A DNA stretch of 58,659 bases from DAOPMC01 sp035392025 (GCA_035392025.1 DAOPMC010000002.1:1-58659), one strand, 5' to 3'; positions 42,114 to 52,233 are shown, counted from the stretch's first letter. Notes: generated from the sequence alone by a model not told the origin. A program made the numbers and translations.

Positions 42114-43680
42114 ATTATTTATATTATTTAAGAATAATTTAATTAATACTTATCAAGTCAAAAAAACAACTCCTAAGAAACTAATATTAATAATTGTTGT
42201 TGGACTATATATTCTTGGCAGTTTAATAGGCAGTTTATATATGTTTTTAAAAACCATGTTTGATACATTATTGACATCAGGAATTGCCGATTACTTTATT
42301 CCAATACTTATGATAATTGCAACAATATTTTCATTTTTCTTTACAATATTTAGTGCCAAATCAGTGCTTTTTGATAGTAAAGATAATAATTTGCTATTAT
42401 CACTCCCTATTAAAAGAAGCACAATTTTTACAAGTAGACTTTTAGTGTTAATATTTATGAATTTTCTTATAAATTTGTTATTTATGATTCCAGGATTATG
42501 TATTTATATTAAAAATATATCATGTACAATAATATTTTATATAATGATACCAATTATTTTAATATTATTACCTGTGATACCAACTATACTTGCATCTTTA
42601 TTTGGATATGTAGTTGCAAAAATCACAGCACTATCAAAAAGAAAAAATATAGTTGAAATTATATGCTATATATTATTTATTGGCATATATTTATTTTTTA
42701 TAACTAAAGCTAAAAATTTATTATTTCTATTAACTGATAATGTTCTATTATTAAATAATATTATAAAATATATTGGTTATCCAATTTATTTAATAGAAAA
42801 ATTTTTAGTAACAAATAATATTATATATATTGGCATATATATAATTATTAACTTATCATTATTCACTTTGTTTGTTTTAATATTGAGTAAGAAATATTTT
42901 AGTATTATCTCTAGATTGTCTTCTCATTCTAAAAAGGGTGTTTATAAAGAAAAACAATTGATATCAAAATCAAAGAGAGAGGCACTAAATATAAAAGAAA
43001 TAAAAAGATATTTTTCTTCCGCCATCTATGTATTTAACACAGCATTTGGCGTAATATTCTTTTTGATAGGATCGGTTGCTAGTATATTTTACAAACCAGA
43101 TGTTCTAACTAAGTTAGTGTCAACTAATATAGAACTTGATTCTTATTCACTAGTGTTATATTTTATGCTAATGGTAGTAGGTTTTACAATGACTACTAAT
43201 AGTTCAATATCTATTGAAAGGAATAATTTTTGGATACTTAAGATGTTACCAATCGAAACAAAAGATATATTTGCATCCAAAAAACATGTCAATAGATTGG
43301 TAACATTACCAGCAGTTATATTAGGATTGATAATTTTTACTATAAGTTCATACATAACTCCGTTACAACTATTAATTCTTGTGGTAATATGCATTATCTA
43401 TAATTTGTTTATCTGTAATTTTGGACTGATATGTAATTTGTTATTTCCAAAAATGGATGCTATCAATGATACAATTATAGTTAAGCAGTCAGCAGCATCA
43501 TTTGTAGGAATTATGGTACCTTTAGTTTTTACAATTATTATTATAGGAGTTTTATCAACACTAAATTTGTCGTTTCAAAACATGGCATTAATAATACTTG
43601 CTTTTGTAATAGTATTATGGATTATATCAAATAGAGTACTATATACTTGGGGTATAAAGAAGTTTAAGGAGATAGCTTGA
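42103..43680 (+). CDS. ABC-2-type transporter permease
   Basis: A 525-residue polytopic protein with about 12 hydrophobic segments, including LILIIVVGLYILGSLIGSLYMFL near the N-terminus and several near the C-terminus. The phrase KDNNLLLSLPIKRSTIFTSRL is typical of large ABC-2 permeases with a paired ATPase. It is encoded directly behind the ATPase. AGATAGAAA serves as weak ribosome site inside the upstream gene. Confidence 0.82.
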   Translation: MKNKLFILFKNNLINTYQVKKTTPKKLILIIVVGLYILGSLIGSLYMFLKTMFDTLLTSGIADYFIPILMIIATIFSFFFTIFSAKSVLFDSKDNNLLLSLPIKRSTIFTSRLLVLIFMNFLINLLFMIPGLCIYIKNISCTIIFYIMIPIILILLPVIPTILASLFGYVVAKITALSKRKNIVEIICYILFIGIYLFFITKAKNLLFLLTDNVLLLNNIIKYIGYPIYLIEKFLVTNNIIYIGIYIIINLSLFTLFVLILSKKYFSIISRLSSHSKKGVYKEKQLISKSKREALNIKEIKRYFSSAIYVFNTAFGVIFFLIGSVASIFYKPDVLTKLVSTNIELDSYSLVLYFMLMVVGFTMTTNSSISIERNNFWILKMLPIETKDIFASKKHVNRLVTLPAVILGLIIFTISSYITPLQLLILVVICIIYNLFICNFGLICNLLFPKMDAINDTIIVKQSAASFVGIMVPLVFTIIIIGVLSTLNLSFQNMALIILAFVIVLWIISNRVLYTWGIKKFKEIA

Positions 43681-44225
43681 TGTATACTTTTAAAGATGTA
43701 GAAATGATATCAAAAAAAATATTAAATGATGAAATAATGGCAATACCAACAGATACTGTGTATGGGTTAATGGCGATTGCAAAGAGAGATAATGAAGAAC
43801 GCTTAAATAGATTAAAAGATAGCCCCATTGATAAAAAGATATCACTGATATTTAAAGATGTGGATACTTTGATAGAAGCAATTGATACTACTAAAACCTA
43901 TAATATAGAGCTAATTAAAAAATATCTTCCTGGTAAGTATACATTTATTGTTAACTTAAAAGAATCAGCAATGATTAAAAAATTTGACAGAACAGATTTC
44001 GGTGTACGAGTAACTACTAATCAATCATTACAACAATTAATATCTAAAACTGGTACTCTTTTAGCAACTTCATGTAATAAAAGTGGGCAAGATATATGTA
44101 TGAATAAAGAACAAATAAAAAAAGAATTTCCGAGCATAGATATAGTAATTGAAGATACTATTCAAACAAAAGAATCGTCTGCCATAATTGATTTAACTAA
44201 AAAAGAACCAACCATGTTGAGATAA
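43680..44225 (+). CDS. L-threonylcarbamoyladenylate synthase, TsaC-type
   Basis: A 181-residue Sua5/YciO/YrdC-domain enzyme that makes threonylcarbamoyl-AMP for the t6A37 tRNA modification. The nucleotide-binding opening IPTDTVYGLMAIA and later KKISLIF, LPGKYTFIV and LLATSCNKSG are visible. It lacks the C-terminal Sua5 extension, so it is the short TsaC form. ATG 43680 has AAGGAG 8 nt upstream and shares its A with the permease TGA stop. Confidence 0.85.
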   Translation: MYTFKDVEMISKKILNDEIMAIPTDTVYGLMAIAKRDNEERLNRLKDSPIDKKISLIFKDVDTLIEAIDTTKTYNIELIKKYLPGKYTFIVNLKESAMIKKFDRTDFGVRVTTNQSLQQLISKTGTLLATSCNKSGQDICMNKEQIKKEFPSIDIVIEDTIQTKESSAIIDLTKKEPTMLR

Positions 44226-44258
44226 GACATAAAATCTATTGTTTATTTTCTATAAATT

Positions 44259-44267
44259 TGATAAAAT
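44259..44267 (+). promoter_or_regulatory. extended -10-like promoter of ezrA
   Basis: TGATAAAAT has one mismatch to TGnTATAAT and lies 21 nt before ATG 44289. Confidence 0.45.
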
Positions 44268-44288
44268 ATACTATAGTAGGTGACTAGT

Positions 44289-46007
44289 ATGAGTAAGATG
44301 GTTATATACATAATTGCTTTTACAGTTGCAGTCTTTGTTTTCACTGTGATTTTCTTTTTGCTTGTCAGAAATAAAAAATTTAACAAATTAAAAAAGCAGT
44401 TAGAACTACTTGAAAGAGAAAGAAATCTAATAGTATCAACGCCAATTATGTCAGAACTTGCCAAGATGGAAGTATCATTAAATAATGAAGAATTAAAACA
44501 AAAGTATGAATCTTGGAAAAATAAGTTTGAAGTAATTAAAACTAAAAGATATGATACACTAACAGATATGATTATTGAAGTTGACAATTGTCTTGATAAC
44601 AAAGATATTAAAAAAGCGATAGAAACTATGACAAAATTGGAAATGGAAATATATAAAGTTAAAACAACAACTGATAATTTGTTTGATGACATAAAAGAAG
44701 TTACTATGAGTGAACAAAGAAATAGATCTATAGTAACTAAACTTAAAAATAGATATCGTGATTTAGAAAAAGAGTTTATAAATAATAAAGATTCATATAA
44801 AGATATTTATAATTATATAGAACTGCAATTTGAAAATATTGAAAAGAAATTTCAGGACTTCGAGAATGTAATGGAAGAGAATGATTATAGTGAAACCATT
44901 GCAGTTGTAAAGGTACTCGATGAAATGATTTCCCATATCTGTGTTGTTGTAGAAGAAACACCCGATATTGTTTTGCTTTTAGAAAATATTATTCCTTCAA
45001 GAATAAAAGAGATAAAAGAAACTTATGAAAAAATGCTTGAAAAAAAGTATCCACTTGCATACTTGAAAGTGGAATATAATTTAGCAGAAATTGAAAAGAG
45101 TACCAATATAATTCGTGATAAGTTAAAAATATTAAATATTGAAAACAGTATGTTAGAACTAAAGACATTTTTACAATATTTGGATAGTTTGTTTAATGAA
45201 TTTAGCCATGAAAAAAGAAGCAGAAAGATATTTGATGAGACAACTAAGAGCTTTAAAGAAAAAATAATTAAAATTAATGCAATTGTAAGTGATGTGGATA
45301 GTCAATTAGATGATATTAAAAACATATATAATTTGTCAAATGATGATCTTGTAACATTTAATGATATTAAAAAAGAACTTCTTGACATAAATAATAATTA
45401 TAATACTGTAATTAGGGAACTGAAATCTGAAGTTAAGCCATATAGCAAATTAAAAAATGATATTATCTTTTTATCTAATAGGTTAAAAGATACTGAAATA
45501 TCATTAGATGATTGTTTAAAATCATTGGGAAGTATGCAAGATGATGAAATGAGAGCAAGAGAACAATTAGATGAAATCACTCTTCTTTTAAAGCAGTGCA
45601 AGTCTAAGATGAGAACTTATAAATTACCTATTGTTTCTAATAATTATGTAGTAGAACTATCAGAAGCTAATGAAGCCAATGAGGAAGTAATAAAAGAACT
45701 AAAAAAGACTCCAATTACAATTAAAACACTTAATGTCAGAGTAGATACTGCTCGTGATTTAGCACTTAAAGTATATAATACTGTAAATGAAATGATTAAA
45801 ACTGCCAAGTTATCAGAAATGATAATAGTTTATGGTAATAGATATAGGCCATTAAGTTTAGAGATAAATAGTGGGTTGGATACTGCATCACTTGAATTTT
45901 TCAGGGGAAATTATAAAGAATCTTTAGAAAAAGCGATTAAGACAATTGATATGATTGAACCAGATATATACAAAAAAATGTTAGCGGTATATAGCCATGA
46001 AAAATAA
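44289..46007 (+). CDS. ezrA: septation ring formation regulator EzrA
   Basis: A 572-residue EzrA-like protein with one N-terminal membrane helix (about residues 3-25) and a long, almost wholly helical coiled-coil cytoplasmic part with spectrin-like repeats. It ends in the conserved YGNRYR patch (about residues 515-520). EzrA links FtsZ to the membrane and tunes Z-ring assembly in Bacillota. ATG 44289 follows AGGTGAC. It overlaps the next gene by 11 bases. Confidence 0.9.
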   Translation: MSKMVIYIIAFTVAVFVFTVIFFLLVRNKKFNKLKKQLELLERERNLIVSTPIMSELAKMEVSLNNEELKQKYESWKNKFEVIKTKRYDTLTDMIIEVDNCLDNKDIKKAIETMTKLEMEIYKVKTTTDNLFDDIKEVTMSEQRNRSIVTKLKNRYRDLEKEFINNKDSYKDIYNYIELQFENIEKKFQDFENVMEENDYSETIAVVKVLDEMISHICVVVEETPDIVLLLENIIPSRIKEIKETYEKMLEKKYPLAYLKVEYNLAEIEKSTNIIRDKLKILNIENSMLELKTFLQYLDSLFNEFSHEKRSRKIFDETTKSFKEKIIKINAIVSDVDSQLDDIKNIYNLSNDDLVTFNDIKKELLDINNNYNTVIRELKSEVKPYSKLKNDIIFLSNRLKDTEISLDDCLKSLGSMQDDEMRAREQLDEITLLLKQCKSKMRTYKLPIVSNNYVVELSEANEANEEVIKELKKTPITIKTLNVRVDTARDLALKVYNTVNEMIKTAKLSEMIIVYGNRYRPLSLEINSGLDTASLEFFRGNYKESLEKAIKTIDMIEPDIYKKMLAVYSHEK

Positions 46008-46428
46008 CAAATATCAAATTGAGTTAGATTTCCTAATATTTTCATTGATAGCCTTAGGTGCCTGTATATTAATATTTGTCTGTTTGTATATTTTTGAACA
46101 AAATGAAAAATATAAGACTTTAGGATATTCTGCTGATGGAATTCTTAGTCAGGCACAAGTTTATGATTTTCAAAATAATATGACAGAAGGAAAGAAAGTT
46201 TATTTAAATACTTTAATAGAAGAAGAATATATAAATCACGTATACAATCCCTTTGATAGTGAAATGGCACTCTGTATGGAAGAGGAAAGTTATGTCATAA
46301 AAAAAGATGATATAATTTATTTGACACTTAAATGTGGAGACTATTCACTTATAAATTATTTTACAAATCAAAAGAAAAAGGTTTATAAAACTAAAAATGG
46401 TGAAGAAAAACTTATAAAGACTTATTAA
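45997..46428 (+). CDS. small bitopic membrane protein beside a pseudopilin
   Basis: A 143-residue protein with a membrane helix (about residues 12-34) after a short charged start and an extracytoplasmic domain with two cysteines (ALCMEEES, LTLKCGDYS). It starts inside the ezrA end and lies 10 nt before the pseudopilin gene. It resembles minor pilus-like proteins in layout, without the prepilin motif. Function unknown. Confidence 0.6.
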   Translation: MKNNKYQIELDFLIFSLIALGACILIFVCLYIFEQNEKYKTLGYSADGILSQAQVYDFQNNMTEGKKVYLNTLIEEEYINHVYNPFDSEMALCMEEESYVIKKDDIIYLTLKCGDYSLINYFTNQKKKVYKTKNGEEKLIKTY

Positions 46429-46438
46429 AGGAGAAAAT

Positions 46439-46927
46439 ATGAAATTAAATGATAAAGGAATGACTTTGATTGAACTTATTATATCATTTGCAATTTTGGC
46501 ACTACTCGTTTTTTCTATGCTAGGAACTGTTATATCAGTTAAGAAAAAAGCATCGGATGAAGCCTTTAGTAAGGAAATGGCAGAATTTAAAAGTACTTTA
46601 GTAAAAGATATAGAAGATGATTTAATTAAAAATACAGTAAATAATGTTACTTGCAGTAACAATACATGTACCATTACTTATGATGATTTAACTACCACAA
46701 CTATTACTGTCAGTAGTACCGACAAGACAATTACATTTAATAATATCATATATGATATACCGAATAAAGATCAGATTAGTCTGGATGTTATAAATATGGG
46801 TGTTACTACTATAGATGGTACTAGATCACTTTTAACAATTGATGTTCCATATTATGAAATTAGCACTTCAACTCCTAATTATGGTTTTAAAATAAGCCAC
46901 CCATTTGTAGTAACAACAACACCATAA
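46439..46927 (+). CDS. type IV pseudopilin-like protein
   Basis: A 162-residue protein with a textbook prepilin N-terminus: MKLNDKGMTLIELIISFAI, with cleavage expected between Gly7 and Met8 and Glu at +5. A hydrophobic helix and a beta-rich Thr-rich domain with two cysteines follow. A prepilin peptidase is needed but none is in the window. AAAGGAGAAAAT precedes the ATG. It stands apart from the Tad/T4SS block by 26 kb. Its 3' end overlaps ylbJ on the other strand by 41 nt. Confidence 0.82.
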   Translation: MKLNDKGMTLIELIISFAILALLVFSMLGTVISVKKKASDEAFSKEMAEFKSTLVKDIEDDLIKNTVNNVTCSNNTCTITYDDLTTTTITVSSTDKTITFNNIIYDIPNKDQISLDVINMGVTTIDGTRSLLTIDVPYYEISTSTPNYGFKISHPFVVTTTP

Positions 46928-47829
46928 TAGAAGAAATGGTAGCATGGAGAATTCTCGCAAGTAAAAAATACCTATACCGAATATTATATTTATTTAAAAT
47001 AGAAAAAATCTGGGCATGAATAGATAGTCCCCCAAATGATAGTACTGCGGTAGATAGTACTATTTTTAAATCTATGGATAAACTAGTTTGAGATAACAGT
47101 TTTAATCCTGATGTAATTTCTAAGACACTACTAATAAGCGATGTCGTGATAAAATTAAAATGAAATATTGCAGAGACAATAGACGTTATAATTAAAAATA
47201 CTGTTATGATTCCAAATATTAATGCAAGTGTTTTTAAACTATCTATGATAGCATCAAGAAATATTCTAATTATATCTATTTTTTTTGATTTAAATTCTTC
47301 AATATGATTAGAATAGTTGTTGATATTAAAACCTCTAAACAAGACTCCAATCACAACATTACCTAAATAATGGCAAATTAATATTAAAATACCAATTCTC
47401 ATATTATCAAAAAACATTATCCCAATTGTATTAACAATAAATAGGGGATTAGAAAAAAATGAAAAAAGTAATGCTTTTTCAGCATCTTTTTTGTCTATTA
47501 AACTTTTGCTTAATAAATCATCTATATATTTAGCACTACTAGGGAATCCAGATAACATACTCATAATAAAGATAAAAGCACATTCTTTTTTAATCTTAAA
47601 TAGAAAATACATAGATTTAGAAAACATATTGCCAATAAATTCAACAAAACCAATATTTGTTAAAATATTAGCAACCAAAAAAAAATGGGAAAAGTGATGG
47701 AAATATATTTTCTTTCCATAAGTTAAAACTTAAGAGAATTGAACCATTTATACTTTTAATATTAAAAAAAATTATTATTATTAAACAAGTAAATAGACAA
47801 ATCTTAAAAAAAGATATAAGTTTTTTCAT
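46887..47829 (-). pseudogene. ylbJ: ylbJ, frameshifted at a homopolymer
   Basis: A YlbJ-type polytopic membrane protein, linked to sporulation in Bacillus. It is in two pieces: residues 1-53 from ATG 47829 (ending in a premature TAA at 47668-47670) and a 263-residue remainder read from 47678 in another frame. The junction is a run of nine As on the plus strand (47677-47685). With eight, the reading would be FPSLFPFFLVANILTN, giving one continuous protein; the family's SGFPSSAKYIDDLL motif is intact. So it is either a real inactivating indel, slippage-based phase switching, or an error. Its neighbour ylbL matches Bacillus order. Confidence 0.7.
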
Positions 47830-47845
47830 AAATGTTCACCATTTT

Positions 47846-47854
47846 TGTTATAAT
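47846..47854 (+). promoter_or_regulatory. extended -10 promoter of ylbL
   Basis: TGTTATAAT matches TGnTATAAT exactly, 18 nt before ATG 47873. Confidence 0.55.
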
Positions 47855-47872
47855 TATTTTAGGAGAGATAAT

Positions 47873-48877
47873 ATGAGAAATAAAATAATAGCATTTATTA
47901 AAGATGAGTATAAGTTCTTAATTCTACTTTTGGTCTTTTTCCTTCTATCAGTAATACCATTACCATATTATGTGACGCTTGGCGGTGGTACGACAAAAAT
48001 AGATGATAAAATAATTGTAGAGAGTGCTTATGAAAGCAAAGGTTCATTTAATATTACTTATGTCAGTGAGATGAAAGCAACTCCTTTATCTTATTTGATT
48101 GCCAAGATATTTAATTTAGAAATAGAAAAAGAAGAAGATTTAAAAGAAACAAATGAATCCCTTCAAGAATATGAGGAAAGGATGAAACTTTATTTAGAAG
48201 AATCTTTCGAAAATGCTAAATATGTTGCATATACCGCTGCTAATGAATATATTGAGTTAGTAAATACTAAACTTCGAATAATATATATTTATGATGGTGC
48301 AGATACAAATCTGTTATTTAATGATACTATTGTGGAAGTCAATGGGCATATAATTAAAAATAAAACCAGCTTAGGAGAAATTGTGCAAGACACTACAGTA
48401 GGTGATCGGATGGATATCAAAGTATTAAGAGATGGTAAAGAAAAAATGTGTTATTCTAAGACTATTTTGGTAGATGATCAAAAAGCTATGGGTGTATATC
48501 TATACCAAGATAAAGAATATAAAACTTTCAAAGGAATATCCTTTGAAGATTTAAAAAGAAGTTCTGGTTCTAGTGCTGGACTAATGATGAGCTTATCAAT
48601 ATATAATAAATTAACTAAAGAAGACATTACTAAGGGACTAAAAATTGCTGGGACAGGTACCGTTGATGAAGAAGGTAATATTGGCGAAATTGGTGGAATC
48701 AAATATAAGTTAAAAGCTGCTTTAAAAGGTAATGCTGATATATTTATAGCACCAACTGGAGAAAATTATCAAGAAGTGATTGATTTAGTCAAAAAAAATA
48801 ATTATAATATTAGAATTATAGAAGGAACAACTTTTGACGATGTTTTAAAAAATTTAAGGAGTGAAAATAATGGTTAA
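47873..48877 (+). CDS. ylbL: YlbL-like membrane S16 serine protease with PDZ-like insert
   Basis: A 334-residue protein with an N-terminal membrane helix and the YlbL/SepM opening LPYYVTLGGGTTKI. A PDZ-like segment follows (about residues 135-195, LLFNDTIVEVNGHII), then a C-terminal Lon-type protease with Ser234 (GSSAGL) and a lysine near 277-279 (GGIKYKLKAA). Relatives cleave membrane or surface substrates. It follows ylbJ divergently, as the gene neighbours in Bacillus do. It overlaps the next gene's start by 8 bases. Confidence 0.85.
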   Translation: MRNKIIAFIKDEYKFLILLLVFFLLSVIPLPYYVTLGGGTTKIDDKIIVESAYESKGSFNITYVSEMKATPLSYLIAKIFNLEIEKEEDLKETNESLQEYEERMKLYLEESFENAKYVAYTAANEYIELVNTKLRIIYIYDGADTNLLFNDTIVEVNGHIIKNKTSLGEIVQDTTVGDRMDIKVLRDGKEKMCYSKTILVDDQKAMGVYLYQDKEYKTFKGISFEDLKRSSGSSAGLMMSLSIYNKLTKEDITKGLKIAGTGTVDEEGNIGEIGGIKYKLKAALKGNADIFIAPTGENYQEVIDLVKKNNYNIRIIEGTTFDDVLKNLRSENNG

Positions 48878-49184
48878 AAATTATATTTCAGAATTTGATG
48901 ATGATACTCAGATTTATATTTTTAAAGGAGTAAATCATAAAATTAGTGCTAAACCATATGTGCTTTACATTAAAGATGGAGAGTTTGTAGTCGACAAAGT
49001 ACCAATTTTAAAAAAAGGTACATTATGGGATGAATATGAAGACATGTATGAAATTATATATCATGAAAATGATATGTGTGAGAGAGAACTAATAGATAGT
49101 AAAATAGCATATGTAAAAACATCAATGAAAGATTTAAAAGATAGTTTAGCACAAGCCAAAAGAGTCAGAGATCATTTTAAATAA
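48870..49184 (+). CDS. hypothetical protein
   Basis: A 104-residue soluble, charged protein (MVKNYISEFDDDTQIYIFKG start, helical C-terminus with KDLKDSLAQAKRVRDHFK). ATG 48870 is chosen for AAGGAG 8 nt upstream; GTG 48861 overlaps that site. It overlaps ylbL and is followed by a terminator. I recognise no family. Confidence 0.6.
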   Translation: MVKNYISEFDDDTQIYIFKGVNHKISAKPYVLYIKDGEFVVDKVPILKKGTLWDEYEDMYEIIYHENDMCERELIDSKIAYVKTSMKDLKDSLAQAKRVRDHFK

Positions 49185-49185
49185 A

Positions 49186-49210
49186 AGATAGATATCAATC
49201 TATTTTTTTG
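49186..49210 (+). terminator. terminator before mutS
   Basis: AGATAGAT pairs with ATCTATTT around a 4-nt loop, followed by a T run. It abuts the mutS promoter. Confidence 0.55.
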
Positions 49211-49217
49211 TTATAAT
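49209..49217 (+). promoter_or_regulatory. extended -10 promoter of mutS
   Basis: TGTTATAAT matches TGnTATAAT exactly, 18 nt before ATG 49236. Confidence 0.55.
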
Positions 49218-49235
49218 TTTTATAGGTGGAAGTAT

Positions 49236-51764
49236 ATGAAAAGAGAAGATGTTGACAGAGACAAATTAGCACCAATGATGGCACAATATATGGAAATAAA
49301 GGATAATTATGAAGATAGTATTGTTTTTTTTCGCTTGGGAGATTTTTATGAAATGTTTTTTGAGGATGCATATACAGCATCAAAAGAACTAGAACTTACC
49401 TTGACAGGAAGGAATAGTGGATTAGATGAAAGAGTTCCTATGTGTGGAGTTCCTTTTCATGCTTATTTATCATATGCTGAAAAATTAGTAGATAGAGGAT
49501 ATAAAGTTGCAATCTGTGAGCAACTTACTCTTCCAAATAAAAAAGGTGTAGTTGAAAGAGGAATTACACAAGTAATTACCAAAGGGACTATCATGGAAGG
49601 CGACAGCCTAAACGAAAAGGATAATAATTATATTGCCAGTATTTATTATTTTGAACATGCAACATTTATCAGCTATGCTGATATCACAACAGGAGATTTC
49701 TATGTAGTAGAGTCTACCAATGAAAAAGAGAGCATAATTAATGAAATTATAAAATTAAGTATCAAAGAAGTAATTGTAAACAATAAAATTGATAGACAAA
49801 TAATTGAAATATTAAGAAGCACCTATGGAGTATTGGTAACAATAAGTGATGAACTATTAGATAATAGTTATTACAATTATTTATATCAAGATGTCAAAGA
49901 TATAAGAATGATTACTTCAATTAAGCATTTACTGTTTTATCTAAATGAAACTAAAAAGAGTTTGTTAGACCATTTTAAAGAAGTAAAAGTAATTGATAAA
50001 ACAGAATATGTGGAGTTAGATGTTCATACAAAAAGGAATTTAGAATTGACAGAAACTATTAGGTTAAAGGAGAGAACTTATTCACTTCTTTGGCTGCTTG
50101 ATAAAACAAAAACCGCAATGGGGGCAAGAGAATTAAAACATTATATAGAAAATCCATTGATAGATAAAGTAAAAATAAATCGTAGATATGATATTATCTC
50201 TAAATTATTAACAGAATTTCTGTTAACCGAAGAATTAAAGAGTTTGCTAAATGAAATCTATGATTTAGAACGTTTAGTAGGAAGAATAAGTTATGGAAAT
50301 GTAAATGCTAGAGACCTAATTCAGTTAAAAAATTCTATAAAGCCCCTTCCAACAATTAAAAATATCTTAAATCAGTTAAAATATGATAAAGATATTGAGA
50401 CATTTTTAGATTTATTTGAACTTTTGGAAAAAGCAATTAATGAAGATGCTCCGCCTACTATCAAAGAAGGGCACCTAATTAAAAAAGGATATGATAGTAC
50501 TTTAGATACTTTAAAAGAAGAGTCAAGTGGAGGTAAAGACTTTATATTAAAGATGGAACAAGAAGAAAGAGAAAAGACAGGCATAAAGAACCTAAAAGTA
50601 GGGTTTAATCGTGTGTTTGGATACTATATTGAAATATCTAAAGGCAACATTTCACTCATTAAAGATGAATTCGGTTATGTTAGAAAACAAACTTTATCTA
50701 ATGCTGAAAGATTTATAACACCAGTTTTAAAAGAAAAAGAAGATTTAATATTAAATGCCGAAGAAAAAATAGTGGCAATGGAATATGAAATATTTTTAAA
50801 TATTAGAGAAGAAGTTAAAAAATATATTACTAATATTCAAAAAACGGCTAGTGTCCTTGCAGAAATTGATGTTATGCAGTCTCTTGCAACAGTAGCAGAA
50901 GCAAATGGATATGTCAGGCCAACCATAGTAGATGAGAGAAATATAGATATTAAAGATGGAAGACATCCAGTGATAGAAAAAGTAAGTAAATCATCATTTG
51001 TTCCAAATGACATATCAATGAATGAACAAACTAATATTTTACTTATTACTGGTCCTAATATGTCAGGTAAATCTACTTACATGAGGCAACTAGCATTAAT
51101 TATTATTATGGCGCAAATGGGGTCATTCGTGCCATGCAAAAAAGCATCACTTCCAATATTCGATAAAATATTTACCAGAATTGGTGCTAGCGATGATTTG
51201 GTAAGTGGAGAGTCAACATTTATGGTTGAAATGAAAGAAGCCAATTATGCAATTACTAATGCTACATCAAATAGTCTTTTATTATTCGATGAGCTTGGCA
51301 GAGGAACTGCAACTTATGATGGTATGAGTTTAGCACAAGCAATACTTGAATATATTCATGATAAAGTAAAGGCAAAAACTTTATTTTCAACGCATTATCA
51401 TGAACTTACGACACTAGACAGAGATCTTCATTTCTTAAAAAATGTTCATGTCAGTGCATTAGAGGAAAACAATAACATAATATTTTTACACAAAATAAAA
51501 TGTGGTGCTGTTGATAAAAGTTATGGTATTCATGTTGCATCTTTAGCAAAAATTCCCAAAGAGGTGTTAAAAAGGGCAAAGGGAATATTGGATATCTATG
51601 AGCACGAAAATAAAAAAGAGCAAGTTGTTATCCAGACTAGTCTATTTGCAGAGGAAGAAAAAATAAGTATTGAGGATAAAATAAGAGAATTAAATCCTCT
51701 TGAAATGACTCCAATTGAAGCACTGAATAAATTATATGAGTTAAAGCAAGATATTGAAAAATAA
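49236..51764 (+). CDS. mutS: DNA mismatch repair protein MutS
   Basis: An 842-residue MutS that recognises mismatches. The N-terminal mismatch-recognition motif FRLGDFYEMFFEDA is present. Connector, lever and clamp domains follow. The C-terminal ATPase has Walker A GPNMSGKST, Walker B LLLFDELGRGT and FSTHYHEL. Length is normal. It shares its last base with the CYTH-gene start. No mutL is in the window. Confidence 0.97.
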   Translation: MKREDVDRDKLAPMMAQYMEIKDNYEDSIVFFRLGDFYEMFFEDAYTASKELELTLTGRNSGLDERVPMCGVPFHAYLSYAEKLVDRGYKVAICEQLTLPNKKGVVERGITQVITKGTIMEGDSLNEKDNNYIASIYYFEHATFISYADITTGDFYVVESTNEKESIINEIIKLSIKEVIVNNKIDRQIIEILRSTYGVLVTISDELLDNSYYNYLYQDVKDIRMITSIKHLLFYLNETKKSLLDHFKEVKVIDKTEYVELDVHTKRNLELTETIRLKERTYSLLWLLDKTKTAMGARELKHYIENPLIDKVKINRRYDIISKLLTEFLLTEELKSLLNEIYDLERLVGRISYGNVNARDLIQLKNSIKPLPTIKNILNQLKYDKDIETFLDLFELLEKAINEDAPPTIKEGHLIKKGYDSTLDTLKEESSGGKDFILKMEQEEREKTGIKNLKVGFNRVFGYYIEISKGNISLIKDEFGYVRKQTLSNAERFITPVLKEKEDLILNAEEKIVAMEYEIFLNIREEVKKYITNIQKTASVLAEIDVMQSLATVAEANGYVRPTIVDERNIDIKDGRHPVIEKVSKSSFVPNDISMNEQTNILLITGPNMSGKSTYMRQLALIIIMAQMGSFVPCKKASLPIFDKIFTRIGASDDLVSGESTFMVEMKEANYAITNATSNSLLLFDELGRGTATYDGMSLAQAILEYIHDKVKAKTLFSTHYHELTTLDRDLHFLKNVHVSALEENNNIIFLHKIKCGAVDKSYGIHVASLAKIPKEVLKRAKGILDIYEHENKKEQVVIQTSLFAEEEKISIEDKIRELNPLEMTPIEALNKLYELKQDIEK

Positions 51765-52204
51765 TGGAAATAGAAAGAAAATTTTTGACGGATGGTTATC
51801 CAGAATCATTAGAAGGATTTAAAAAATTAGAGATAGATCAAAGATATTTATCTTTTAATCCTGAAATAAGACTAAGAAAAGCAAATGATAAATATTTTAA
51901 AACTATTAAAAGTAATGGGTTGTTAAGTAGGGAAGAACATGAAATAGAAATAGAAAAGAAAGAATTTGATACCCTTTCTTTAGAGGCAATAGGGTTAATT
52001 AGGAAAACTAGATATTTAATACCATACGAAAATGTAATAATAGAACATGACATATATCACGAAAGTTTAGAAGGATTAAAAATAGTAGAAATAGAATTTT
52101 CTAATGAAAATGATGCCATTTCTTTTAAACCACTTTCCTGGTTTGGCAAAGAAGTAACATATGATATAAATTATAAGAATAAAAATCTTTGCCAGAAGAA
52201 ATAG
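51764..52204 (+). CDS. CYTH-domain phosphohydrolase/cyclase-like protein
   Basis: A 146-residue CYTH-domain protein, of the fold shared by triphosphate tunnel enzymes. It opens MEIERKF (the ExExK motif, Glu2, Glu4, Lys6), then has RYLSFNPEIRLRKANDKYFKTIK and EHEIEIEK and ends with IVEIEFSNENDA. Inorganic or nucleoside triphosphate hydrolysis is the most likely activity. It is co-transcribed with mutS (TAATG overlap), without a clear ribosome site. Confidence 0.82.
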   Translation: MEIERKFLTDGYPESLEGFKKLEIDQRYLSFNPEIRLRKANDKYFKTIKSNGLLSREEHEIEIEKKEFDTLSLEAIGLIRKTRYLIPYENVIIEHDIYHESLEGLKIVEIEFSNENDAISFKPLSWFGKEVTYDINYKNKNLCQKK

Positions 52205-52233
52205 TATATCGAGATGATTCTTTTTTAAAAATT

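Noticed and set aside
47488..47697. Plus-strand ORF opposite ylbJ
   Set aside because: It is antisense to a recognisable YlbJ frame, has no good ribosome site, and its product resembles no protein.
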